From Filimonas sp. (GTDB lineage: Bacteria > Bacteroidota > Bacteroidia > Chitinophagales > Chitinophagaceae): 64,000 bases of DNA. The stretch is from the NCBI GenBank assembly GCA_017306865.1, contig JAFKHH010000016.1, forward strand, positions 248,001 through 312,000. Reading direction: 5' to 3'. The notes under the pieces are model-generated. The model was not told where the DNA came from. It made no database searches and saw nothing but the letters and a program-made list of their open reading frames with translations. Shown here piece by piece: positions 16,197 through 22,998 of the stretch. The number at the start of each line of letters is the position of its first letter. Positions within the stretch are counted from its first letter, which is position 1. A program made the position numbers and the translations under genes.

Positions 16197-16998
16197 CTAC
16201 CAGCCCCGCAAACCTTTGATACAACGGCGTGGTGCTGTTGGCATTTTTTGGCGCATACTTACCGGCAATGATCGGCACGTAGATCACGCGTCTGCGGCTG
16301 CTTTCACCTACTACAGATGATTGCGCTACGCGATGCCAGAGGCGTCCGTCATGCACGGTAAGGTCGCCGGCAGCAGGAATAATTGCAACTTCTTTTTTAT
16401 CGGCTTCGTTATCCAGGAAATATTTTTTACGGAACAGTAGATTAAACAGGCTTTGCCTGTGTGTACCCGGCAAAATGCGCAAGCCGCCATTCTCCGGCTT
16501 TAATGTATTGAGGTGTATGCCCACATTCAGCATGGGGTTTAGCTTACCACCCAGGAAGAGATCGCGAAGGCCGTCGGTGTGCCAGCCCATTTTAGCAAAT
16601 TTGCTGTCGGGCCCATTGACATAATGATTGAAGACCATGCCGTCTTTTTCATCTACACCAAAGCGTGCGCCATCTCCTACCAGTTGAAGTAAAGCGGGTA
16701 TGCGTTGATCGTTAAAGAAGGATTGAAGTGTGGGGTGATGTTGATTGATAAAAGCAAAACGCTGAACAATAGTATTACCGTCCAGGTCTTTACCATATTT
16801 TACCGGAACACCATTTACCTTTTCTACATTGTCGCGCTTCCATTTTGCCTCCACTTCTTTGGAAGCGGTGATGTAAGCCTGTACTTGCTCTGGTGCCAGG
16901 AAATTTTTAAAATGAATAAAACCATGTTTGTGGAAGAAATGCAATTGTTCATCCGTAAGAGATCCCTGTAGCGTAAACGCCGGATATGCTAGTGCCAT
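16192..16998 (-). CDS. Phytanoyl-CoA dioxygenase family (PhyH) protein
   Basis: This 268-residue Fe(II)/2-oxoglutarate-dependent oxygenase of the PhyH family is built around a double-stranded beta helix. Metal ligands are visible as His140 and Asp142 in GWHTDG and His222 in LWHRVAQ. A following Arg in SSRRRVIYVP probably binds 2-oxoglutarate. The N-terminus (DEQLHFFHKHGFIHFKNFL) is the usual family opening. The family hydroxylates varied small molecules, and the substrate here is unknown. A structured-looking leader lies upstream. Confidence 0.87.
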   Translation of the reverse strand: MALAYPAFTLQGSLTDEQLHFFHKHGFIHFKNFLAPEQVQAYITASKEVEAKWKRDNVEKVNGVPVKYGKDLDGNTIVQRFAFINQHHPTLQSFFNDQRIPALLQLVGDGARFGVDEKDGMVFNHYVNGPDSKFAKMGWHTDGLRDLFLGGKLNPMLNVGIHLNTLKPENGGLRILPGTHRQSLFNLLFRKKYFLDNEADKKEVAIIPAAGDLTVHDGRLWHRVAQSSVVGESSRRRVIYVPIIAGKYAPKNANSTTPLYQRFAGLVG

Positions 16999-17492
16999 GA
17001 TAATCTGTTTGTGTAATGAGTAAAAAGGTTTGCTCCTTATAAAGACAACCGGGAAGGATGTTACCCTACGTGCCTAAGGAAATATTTGCCCACTGCTGTG
17101 TGGGATTAAACCAGACAACAAGAAGACAGGCTATAAGCCGCTCGCAACAGCGGCCTGCGCATACGGGAAGAAGTAGATTTTAACTGCCAGGTCATTAGTC
17201 TATCATTTTTATAGACTAAACGAAGATAAGATTTAAACCCAATCGGCCAAAAAAATTTGCCACAAAGACAAGAAGACACAAAGAAGCACAAAGGCCCTTG
17301 GTGTTCCTTGGAGCTTTTGTGCCTTTATGGTAAATAAAAAAGGAAGACACTTTTGCATCTTCCTTCTTCTCTTTGGGTTATTCGCCAAGGCTCGTTGCCC
17401 AAGATTATAGATAACGGCCCTTCGGGCCTTTATTACTTATGTAGATTTTATACCTCTTCACATCGTACATCTACCATCATACATCCTTATTC
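16999..17492. other. 494-bp spacer with a structured region and word repeats
   Basis: No coding sequence is seen. From the dioxygenase start outward it holds: stem-loops at 17089-17104 (CCCAC/GTGGG) and 17137-17154 (GCCGCT/AGCGGC), a perfect 8-bp stem at 17196-17218 (TAGTCTAT/ATAGACTA), an inverted CACAAAGA/TTTGTGCC array (17257-17330), a minus-strand terminator (17334-17365), a GGCCC-TTC-GGGCC hairpin near 17416-17428, and the 25-bp gene-end element (17460-17484). The stem-loop part (17041-17160) could be a leader RNA of the dioxygenase gene. I could not match it to a known riboswitch class. Confidence 0.45.
17334..17365 (-). terminator. Rho-independent terminator
   Basis: On the minus strand AAGGAAGA and TCTTCCTT form a perfect 8-bp stem around a 10-nt loop, followed by TTTTTATTT. 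It would end transcripts coming from the TPR gene about 130 bp upstream. Confidence 0.65.
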
Positions 17493-18149
17493 CTATCCCG
17501 GTATTCTCGAAATATACTTTTCTATTTCTTTGATCTGGGCAACCACTTCTTTGCTCTTTGGATTACAAGCTTTTGCTTTACGGAAAAACTCTTTTGCAGC
17601 GCGGAACTCACGCTTGTTCATAAAGATCTGGCACATGCTCAGGTAAGCTACGGCTTCGCTTTCTTTGTCCGGAATACCGGCACGGATCGCTGCGCGGATA
17701 TACCCTTCACCACCTTTCATATCGCCACGCTGCAGGGCCATCATACCCAATTGCAACTTATTAGCTCCTTCTGCTTCAGGCATTGGTGCGCCTAGTTCAG
17801 AACTCTTTTTCAAATGCTTCTCCGCAGTGTCAAAGTCCTGCTTCATCATGGCCATGTTGCCTTTGATGGTATAGTAAGTAGAGCGGATGGGCTTAAAGAG
17901 CAGGTTAGGAAACCAGATACTGCTTAGTATTTTTTCCACTTCTTCTATATTACCCTGTTCCATTGGTCCCTGGATGAGACGCATTGGCCCGATAAAGAAA
18001 TGGCTAAACAGGCCGATCACAGCCAGGAAATATAATGGGAAGGTTGGCCAAAAACCGGCAGAATGGGTCACATTTAGTGCAACCGCCGCTACCAGCGCAA
18101 TGATACTCAACCAAAAACGATATTTAATAATGACATTGTAAAACTTCAT
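17493..18149 (-). CDS. Membrane-anchored TPR protein
   Basis: This 218-residue protein has two N-terminal transmembrane helices (about residues 10-28 and 34-53), then helical repeats of TPR type: SSIWFPNLLFKPIRSTYYTI, NMAMMKQDFDTAEKHLKKS, MMALQRGDMKGGEGYIRAAI and MCQIFMNKREFRAAKEFFR. The repeats would face the cytoplasm and bind other proteins. No enzymatic domain is visible. A 25-bp repeated element lies 8 bp after the stop. Confidence 0.78.
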   Translation of the reverse strand: MKFYNVIIKYRFWLSIIALVAAVALNVTHSAGFWPTFPLYFLAVIGLFSHFFIGPMRLIQGPMEQGNIEEVEKILSSIWFPNLLFKPIRSTYYTIKGNMAMMKQDFDTAEKHLKKSSELGAPMPEAEGANKLQLGMMALQRGDMKGGEGYIRAAIRAGIPDKESEAVAYLSMCQIFMNKREFRAAKEFFRKAKACNPKSKEVVAQIKEIEKYISRIPG

Positions 18150-18179
18150 ACACTCCTTTTAAGACGCGCAAAGATAAGG

Positions 18180-18311
18180 GAAGGCAGCCACTAAGACACC
18201 AAGGCAGAAAGAAACACCAAGACAAGTTTTCGCTGCGAACTTTTCCTAATCTCTATAGAATGAGAGACAATTAAGACCGTGGTGTATCTTCCTGTCTTAG
18301 TGCCTTGGCGG
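18180..18311. repeat. Inverted CACCAAGAC/TGCCTTGGCGG array
   Basis: GCCACTAAGACACCAAGGC (18188-18206) is facing CTTAGTGCCTTGGCGGC (18296-18312), with more copies of the words between them. The arms are inverted relatives and end on the stop of the VOC gene. Confidence 0.55.
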
Positions 18312-18773
18312 CTATTGTCTCGCGTCATTGATCTCTATCCAATACCCGTCCGGGTCTTTCAGGTATAGCTGCTTTACACCATCTACACGCACGGCATATT
18401 TTCCTTTTTCGCCACCCCAGTTTTCAAATGCAACTTTTTCTTTTTTCAGGATCACCATAAAATCATCCACCGAAGGCACACTGAAGCAGATATGTGCATT
18501 TTTATCATGCGTTGTCGCTGCTTCAGCACCCTGGATCACATGAAGATGGCAATTCTCTCCTACACGAAACCAGGCATGTTTGCCGTCATGAAAAGGCTCC
18601 GGCATAGTATCCAGCCCCAACACGTCACGATAGAAATGCACACTCTGCGGCAAATTGACTACATACACAGCTACGTGATTAAGCGTAACGGATGGTTTTG
18701 CTTTTTGCTGAGCGGAAGCAGTAAGCGTAAAGAAGGCTATGCTACATACAAATAAGAATTGGACTTTTCTCAT
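18312..18773 (-). CDS. Exported VOC (glyoxalase/bleomycin-resistance fold) protein
   Basis: This 153-residue protein has a Sec signal (MRKVQFLFVCSIAFFTLTASAQ) and a single vicinal-oxygen-chelate domain of two beta-alpha-beta-beta-beta modules. Candidate metal ligands are His in LNHVAVYV, His in NAHICFSV and Glu in GYWIEIND. VOC enzymes include glyoxalase I, dioxygenases and epimerases. An exported member is less common, so its substrate is probably periplasmic. Specific function cannot be assigned. Confidence 0.82.
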   Translation of the reverse strand: MRKVQFLFVCSIAFFTLTASAQQKAKPSVTLNHVAVYVVNLPQSVHFYRDVLGLDTMPEPFHDGKHAWFRVGENCHLHVIQGAEAATTHDKNAHICFSVPSVDDFMVILKKEKVAFENWGGEKGKYAVRVDGVKQLYLKDPDGYWIEINDARQ

Positions 18774-18792
18774 ACTGACAAGTTAGATGATT

Positions 18793-18872
18793 TCACGCAA
18801 AGCCGCAAAGCAACACTAAGACAGCAAAGGCTCTTGGCGTTTCTTTTAGTCTTCTGGCCTTTGCGGCTACTT
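18793..18872. repeat. Inverted CGCAAAG/CTTTGCGG hairpin array
   Basis: CGCAAAGCCGCAAAGC (18796-18811) pairs imperfectly with GGCCTTTGCGGCTAC (18856-18870), with AACACTAAGACAG and TTTTAGTCTTCTGG as inner inverted words. It lies between the VOC gene start and the tRNA promoter. Confidence 0.55.
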
Positions 18873-18878
18873 TTCTTA

Positions 18879-18907
18879 TTGTTTTCTCGTGGAAACTGTT
18901 ATTTTTG
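18879..18907 (+). promoter_or_regulatory. Bacteroidota-type promoter of tRNA-Arg
   Basis: A -33 TTG at 18879-18881 and a -7 TATTTTTG (TAnnTTTG consensus) at 18900-18907 are separated by 18 bp. The tRNA begins 31 bp downstream. Confidence 0.6.
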
Positions 18908-18937
18908 CGCCCGGCTGACGCCTAAAGTCAGTTTGTT

Positions 18938-19009
18938 GGTCCCGTAGTTCAATGGATAGAATAGAAGTTTCCTAAACTTTAGATACAAGTTCGATTCTTG
19001 TCGGGACTA
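18938..19009 (+). tRNA. tRNA-Arg (anticodon CCT)
   Basis: The 72-nt cloverleaf folds by eye. Acceptor GGTCCCG pairs with CGGGACT (one G-T pair). The D stem is GTTC/GAAT, the anticodon stem GAAGT/ACTTT around loop TTCCTAA (anticodon CCT, reading AGG), and the T stem ACAAG/CTTGT with loop TTCGATT. CCA is not encoded. The last 13 nt lie in the 17-bp repeat that bounds the downstream island, so the tRNA serves as integration site and stays intact. Confidence 0.95.
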
Positions 19010-19013
19010 CAAA
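18997..19013 (+). repeat. Left attachment site (attL core)
   Basis: The 17-bp copy covers the 3' half of the T stem, the acceptor strand, the discriminator base and four bases beyond tRNA-Arg. It matches 30228-30244 exactly. Confidence 0.9.
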
Positions 19014-19334
19014 TTTTTCGCGAAGGCGCCGATTTTACCGGCGTCTTTTCTTTTCTACGACTTGGTTGACTTTGGGGTTGACTTACAAATTCTATAAGAA
19101 ACATAGAAATTTTAAAAGAAAATTTCCCTTTATTGAAGAAATGAATTTCTTAATAGGAAATTTCAAAATTTTGTTACAGGAGGTTCTGAAATTTCACTTT
19201 GCTAACAAAGGTAAAAAAGGAAGTAGTAGAAGATCCCGAAATTTTTATCATTTTGTTAAACAACAATCCTTATTGTCTTTAACATTAAATATTGCCTAAC
19301 TACGCCGTAATCGCGCCAAAGACGAAAAATAAGT
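19014..19334. other. Left island end: terminator and candidate integrase arm sites
   Basis: No convincing gene is seen; a 77-codon open frame here is low in complexity and built on repeated AAATTT words. The stretch holds a terminator (19025-19055), two direct GTTGACTT boxes 12 bp apart (19065-19072, 19077-19084), and at least five GAAATTT or GAATTTC words (about 19103-19245). Such repeats near an att core could be arm-type sites for integrase or excisionase. Confidence 0.45.
19025..19055 (+). terminator. Terminator after tRNA-Arg supplied by the island
   Basis: GGCGCCG pairs with CGGCGTC (one G-T) around an ATTTTAC loop and is followed by TTTTCTTTTC. It lies 16 bp after the tRNA, inside the island. 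Confidence 0.75.
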
Positions 19335-20786
19335 TTACATATGGACGTTTAAATTTTCAAGCATCACAACAGCACTTATTAATAATCTATGAAAGTCTTC
19401 ACTGGTGAAAGATATGTCAGGGTCACATTTTGCCTTAATAATGCTATGTCCTTGATGCCTATCTTCCACTATTTCAAAAGTCACTCTACGCCCTCTTAAA
19501 TCATAGCTAACCTTTCTGTTTGTTTGATATAAGTGCATTGGATAGGAACAAAACACTAGCAGTAATGAAGTATAGTCTTGAATATCAAAATCAATTTTAT
19601 ACGGTGGAAGCTTTTCCAGTTTTTGTCTTAAAATTCCTAAGCTCCCTACAAACTTTGATAAAAGCACAATTGTGGGAATTACTGATATAGTTGACAAATA
19701 TCTACTGAGAGTCGGAGATAAATTTATTCTCTTATCTGAAACATTTACTCTAATTCTATTGGACCTAACAATATTTCTTAATGAAAGAATTTTTAATTCA
19801 GTCAACAATAAATACATATCCACGAATAGTCTGTTAGGAAACATTGCCCTAATTTGCAAATCAAGTATATCGCTCTGAGCATTGGTAGAATAATAGTGAA
19901 CTTTTTCAAGTTGGACACTTACTAATTTTTCAGCTTCCTCGTTGTAAGTATAGTAAAAAACATTTGTTGAAAAAAACTTATCTATATAACCAGAATAATC
20001 ACACTCTATACCAAACTTATGAAAAAAGATATTCTGCAAATTAACTTCGTCACAAACAACGACAACTTTATCGAAGCCAAATTTATTTTTTTCATTATTT
20101 TGCCAATTAAAACTTGCAGCAAAAACATTCAATAATCTAAAAATATGTTCTGGGTCTATTCGCTCCAAATCATCAATAATTAACACAGAAGTCTTTGTCT
20201 TATTTATATCCTCTATCTTCTTCTGAATAATTTGAGAAATAATATTATGCTCGTATATAGCGCCTTCATTATCTTTTATTGACGCCAGGAAAGAGGTTAC
20301 GGCTTCTTCTTCATTATATTTTTTGTTCTTCTCTTTTTTAAATTCCGCATAACTAGGCAAATCATCTAAAAAAAATTTACTAACCGTGTCGATTATTGCA
20401 GACAAAGAATTTGTACCAGGCAAAATAGCTGCTATCCGTTTTAAAGCCATCTTTGAAATAGTAGAGCCATTCTCTTGGAGATATAAAAAAGAAAAATGAG
20501 AGAAGTTTAAATCAAGTTTATCAAGCTCAACGCCGTGTTTCAACAATTCAATTAAAATGTCATGCTTTATATATTCTAGAATATCCTCGTTAGCACTGAT
20601 TGAGTAATTAACTGGATATAAATGCACTTTGAAATAGCTTTCATTGCTTTCAAAAAAATGATTGATGAAAGTAGTTTTACCTGTTCCAAATTTTCCTGAA
20701 AAAAGAATTCGATCATTATTCTTATCCTCTAGATGATTTTTGAATAAGGCTTCTATTGATTTAAATACACTTTGGTCAATTGACAT
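19335..20786 (-). CDS. KAP-family P-loop NTPase (candidate defence protein)
   Basis: This 483-residue protein has Walker A GKFGTGKT at residues 31-38 and a Walker B with the KAP hallmark VLIIDDLERID at 201-211 (Asp205, Asp206, Arg209). KAP NTPases are STAND-like ATPases, often membrane-linked, and recur in bacterial anti-phage cargo. A 160-residue insert lies between Walker A and B, as is usual in the family. A hydrophobic stretch near residues 375-395 (ISVIPTIVLLSKFVG) could touch a membrane. The C-terminal 90 residues match no domain I know. It is the last gene of a three-gene operon at the island's left end. No nuclease motif was seen in it. Confidence 0.85.
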   Translation of the reverse strand: MSIDQSVFKSIEALFKNHLEDKNNDRILFSGKFGTGKTTFINHFFESNESYFKVHLYPVNYSISANEDILEYIKHDILIELLKHGVELDKLDLNFSHFSFLYLQENGSTISKMALKRIAAILPGTNSLSAIIDTVSKFFLDDLPSYAEFKKEKNKKYNEEEAVTSFLASIKDNEGAIYEHNIISQIIQKKIEDINKTKTSVLIIDDLERIDPEHIFRLLNVFAASFNWQNNEKNKFGFDKVVVVCDEVNLQNIFFHKFGIECDYSGYIDKFFSTNVFYYTYNEEAEKLVSVQLEKVHYYSTNAQSDILDLQIRAMFPNRLFVDMYLLLTELKILSLRNIVRSNRIRVNVSDKRINLSPTLSRYLSTISVIPTIVLLSKFVGSLGILRQKLEKLPPYKIDFDIQDYTSLLLVFCSYPMHLYQTNRKVSYDLRGRRVTFEIVEDRHQGHSIIKAKCDPDISFTSEDFHRLLISAVVMLENLNVHM

Positions 20787-20844
20787 ACTACAAATAGCTG
20801 AATTTTATACTAGCTACTTGTTATATAAGTAGCTAGTATTATAG

Positions 20845-21090
20845 TTAGCGTTTCGAATCGGATTGTGACAAAATTGAGGCAGCCAACTGTTTCGTTGTTT
20901 CGCTATATTTATCACTCTTTAAAACATTGGATGCAATTGTCTCCATTGATTTACCCGTTTCATTTTCTTTATTTACTTGTGACAATACCGATCCTGCTAA
21001 TTGCTTAGCAATGGAAGAAGAGCTTGAATTGCTAAGTGTATGAGCGGCGATAGATGCTAATGCTCTGGAAGTTACTTTTTTATTACTCAT
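20845..21090 (-). CDS. Small protein with two internal repeats, linked to the KAP NTPase
   Basis: This 81-residue soluble protein consists of two related helical units: SRALASIAAHTLSNSSSS followed by IAKQLAGSVLSQ (about 7-37), and METIASNVLKSDKYSE followed by TTKQLAASILSQ (about 48-77). The shared core is IAxxxL-(6-9)-S-KQLAxSxLSQ. Similar small AxSxLSQ proteins occur on mobile elements in other bacteria, to my recollection, without known function. It lies 15 bp after the 215-residue gene and 58 bp before the KAP gene. It may be a regulator or adaptor in the module. Confidence 0.75.
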   Translation of the reverse strand: MSNKKVTSRALASIAAHTLSNSSSSSIAKQLAGSVLSQVNKENETGKSMETIASNVLKSDKYSETTKQLAASILSQSDSKR

Positions 21091-21105
21091 AATATTTGCT
21101 TTGGA

Positions 21106-21753
21106 TTATTTTGTTACTGATTTTAAGCGAAACTCTTCATAAATTTTCCCAAAAAGCTGCTTAGTTTCAATTACTGATGATAAAATTTCTTTCGTAGAAT
21201 ATTTTCTAAACTCAAACACACCAGTATCGAGAAAATAGACCCCCATATTTAACTGCCTAAAATTGCACTTGACATTATGCTCACTCATATACTTCTGTAA
21301 AAGTGGAAATCTTAATTCTTTTTTCCAGTCATATTTTTTTTCAATAACATAGTAAGCAAAATATTCTTCCCCACTTTCAAAAACCCAAGGAGTTAGACCA
21401 GATAAATGTATTTCTGGAATAATAGGCCATCTTATCCGCCTTCGCCCATCATAAAACTGAAAATTTTGTTTTTCATAGCACTGATGATACTTAACCAATT
21501 GGTCTAACAATAAATTTTGCTTATCACGATTTCTTTTGTTATCATCGAAATTGCTATAAAGCGAAGTCAATGTCTTAATTCCCGATGATAAATTCAATTC
21601 ATTTTGATGTATTTTTTTGGATACATCTTGCCAATAAGCAAACATCCCGTGAGTACCTCCTCTACTTATTTTTTCTCCGGTACTCAACAACTCGACATAC
21701 GGCAAATAATTGTTTCTTACTTGCTCTAAAAGTGAACACGAAATTGTTAACAT
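21106..21753 (-). CDS. Unknown 215-residue protein, first gene of the KAP operon
   Basis: No family is recognised. The protein is soluble and mixed alpha/beta, rich in Tyr, Phe and Lys. Notable stretches are SRGGTHGMFAYWQDV (about 30-44), a charged linker NFDDNKRNRDKQN, an aromatic and basic patch FQFYDGRRRIRWP, and EKKYDWKKELRFPLL followed by a predicted helix. Glu and Lys positions in the last part could belong to a divergent nuclease, but no full catalytic set is visible. It starts the operon whose last gene is the KAP NTPase, so it is the prime candidate for sensor or effector. Confidence 0.7.
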   Translation of the reverse strand: MLTISCSLLEQVRNNYLPYVELLSTGEKISRGGTHGMFAYWQDVSKKIHQNELNLSSGIKTLTSLYSNFDDNKRNRDKQNLLLDQLVKYHQCYEKQNFQFYDGRRRIRWPIIPEIHLSGLTPWVFESGEEYFAYYVIEKKYDWKKELRFPLLQKYMSEHNVKCNFRQLNMGVYFLDTGVFEFRKYSTKEILSSVIETKQLFGKIYEEFRLKSVTK

Positions 21754-22030
21754 ATGTTAGTTTTTTGATTACTAAGCAATTGTTAACGCGCTGATAAACA
21801 GCGAACTGTAGATTGTTCTTTGTGTAGAAAAATTTGCGGAGAGTTAATTGGTAGAAAATTTGTAATCAAATAAATAAATTACAAAATCTAGTTTCTAGAC
21901 ATTACTTTTGCTCAAATTTTTCTTTCAGTTGAGAGTGGCACTGCAAAGTGCCAGGGCTCCACTCCTTTCTCAAACTGAATACAAAGCCCTTTTACAGTTT
22001 CTTGTAAAGGGCTTTCTTTACATACTGACG
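21754..22030. promoter_or_regulatory. Promoter and structured region of the KAP operon
   Basis: The 277-bp gap holds a TTTGTAAT/ATTACAAA dyad (about 21859-21885), a TCTAG/CTAGA dyad (21888-21900), a compound stem-loop at about 21927-21979 (outer TCAGTTGAGA with TCTCAAACTGA, inner GGCACT-GCAA-AGTGCC with a GNRA-type loop) and a strong hairpin at 21983-22015. The last is likely the terminator of the upstream chaperone operon. The compound stem could be a leader RNA. Confidence 0.5.
21983..22019. terminator. Strong hairpin, probable bidirectional terminator
   Basis: AAAGCCCTTTTACA pairs with TGTAAAGGGCTTT (one base bulged) around GTTTCT, followed by CTTTA on the plus strand and TTTGTATT on the minus strand. 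It lies 15 bp after the stop of the SecB-like gene. Confidence 0.7.
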
Positions 22031-22513
22031 TTAACTATTTTCATCTTTTTTTTCATTATTATTATCTGAAATTAATTTTTTAGGATCTATTACTGGTAAT
22101 AATATCCCTCCAGTAATAGATGTCGCTTGTGTACGCGTATATATTATTCCCCTAATTGTTGAATAAGCAATGCCTATCAAAGTTCCAAGCATTATCCTGT
22201 CTATTATTGGCTCGGAACTACCTTCGGAAAAATCTAGAAAATCATCTAGATTATCTATTTCAAACACCAGTTCATGCGTAAACGCAGCATGTACACCAAT
22301 AGGCATTTTATCTGAATCTACAGCTTCGATTGTAACGGAAAGAAGAAGTCCAACAACTTTCTCTTCTGCTTTAATTGCATGTTCGAGTTCGAACGAAAAA
22401 GAGTAATTCCCTTCTTCGTTTTTAACCGCAGCAGTCGTATCTATGCTTCCTTTTATTGCGCGAAGCTTTACTATATTAATCTTTTCAGGCTCTATCTTTC
22501 TATCGTCTTTCAT
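22031..22513 (-). CDS. SecB-like chaperone of a toxin-antitoxin-chaperone operon
   Basis: This 160-residue protein shows the SecB fold pattern: alternating beta strands (FSFELEHAIKA, GLLLSVTIEAV, AFTHELVFEID), then a helix AYSTIRGIIYTRTQ and the SecB-like closing segment GGILLPVIDPKKLI. SecB-like proteins linked to HigBA-type modules protect an unstable antitoxin. It follows the antitoxin gene by 2 bp and is third in the order toxin, antitoxin, chaperone, the same as in the M. tuberculosis HigB-HigA-SecB operon. The assignment rests on pattern and context. Confidence 0.72.
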   Translation of the reverse strand: MKDDRKIEPEKINIVKLRAIKGSIDTTAAVKNEEGNYSFSFELEHAIKAEEKVVGLLLSVTIEAVDSDKMPIGVHAAFTHELVFEIDNLDDFLDFSEGSSEPIIDRIMLGTLIGIAYSTIRGIIYTRTQATSITGGILLPVIDPKKLISDNNNEKKDENS

Positions 22514-22515
22514 AT

Positions 22516-22971
22516 TTACACAGCTATAACTCGTTGATTTGCATCAATTGACATATCAACTACTTTCGCATACTCCAATGATATATCATCTTTACCCATG
22601 TTAGGTTTATACCCTTTGAACTCTTGATAATAGCATTTTTTATGTTCATTATATTCCACATGGAATTTAAGAGTATTTCTTCTCTCATTCGGAACGCAAA
22701 TAACTTCATTCTCAAGAGCTACTTCCAATTTTATTAAAGAACGTAATGTGTAATTATGAAGACCGGACAACCATTTGCTTACTTCTGCCTCCGTTTTGCC
22801 CATTATTAATGCCAATTCCTTTTGCTTTAGTCCTTTTCGATCCATTAGTAACATTATATAGTTAGCGATATCGAGAGACTTATCGACAAATCCCTTTTCT
22901 TCTGGAGACATTAACTCAATAGTCTTTTGAATTTCAGGTATACTGATTGTTTTTTCAATGCGCTTTTTCAT
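22516..22971 (-). CDS. XRE-type antitoxin with C-terminal extension
   Basis: This 151-residue protein has a central Cro/C1-type helix-turn-helix (RKGLKQKELALIMGKTEAEVS then KWLSG, about residues 44-70). About 60 residues follow the HTH, including TLKFHVEYNEHKKCYYQEF and a hydrophobic C-terminus. In chaperone-dependent HigA antitoxins such an extension is the part recognised by the SecB-like chaperone. It is placed between the putative toxin (27 bp upstream) and chaperone (2 bp downstream) and should repress its own operon. Confidence 0.82.
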   Translation of the reverse strand: MKKRIEKTISIPEIQKTIELMSPEEKGFVDKSLDIANYIMLLMDRKGLKQKELALIMGKTEAEVSKWLSGLHNYTLRSLIKLEVALENEVICVPNERRNTLKFHVEYNEHKKCYYQEFKGYKPNMGKDDISLEYAKVVDMSIDANQRVIAV

Positions 22972-22998
22972 TTCATACTTATTTAAACGACTATCAAA

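Noticed and set aside
17041-17160. Cobalamin or other known riboswitch
   Set aside because: Short similarities (GGGAAGG, CCCACTG) occur in the wrong order for a cobalamin riboswitch, and no other class was matched.
18938-19009. Possible damage to tRNA-Arg by the island
   Set aside because: All stems pair and the att core restores the full 3' end, so the tRNA should be functional.
19066-19299. 77-codon plus-strand frame next to attL
   Set aside because: It is built on repeated AAATTT words, has low complexity and crosses the candidate arm sites. There is no coding evidence.
21927-22015. Retron or type III toxin-antitoxin RNA
   Set aside because: There is no reverse transcriptase gene and no tandem RNA repeat next to a toxin. 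Only a structured region can be claimed.
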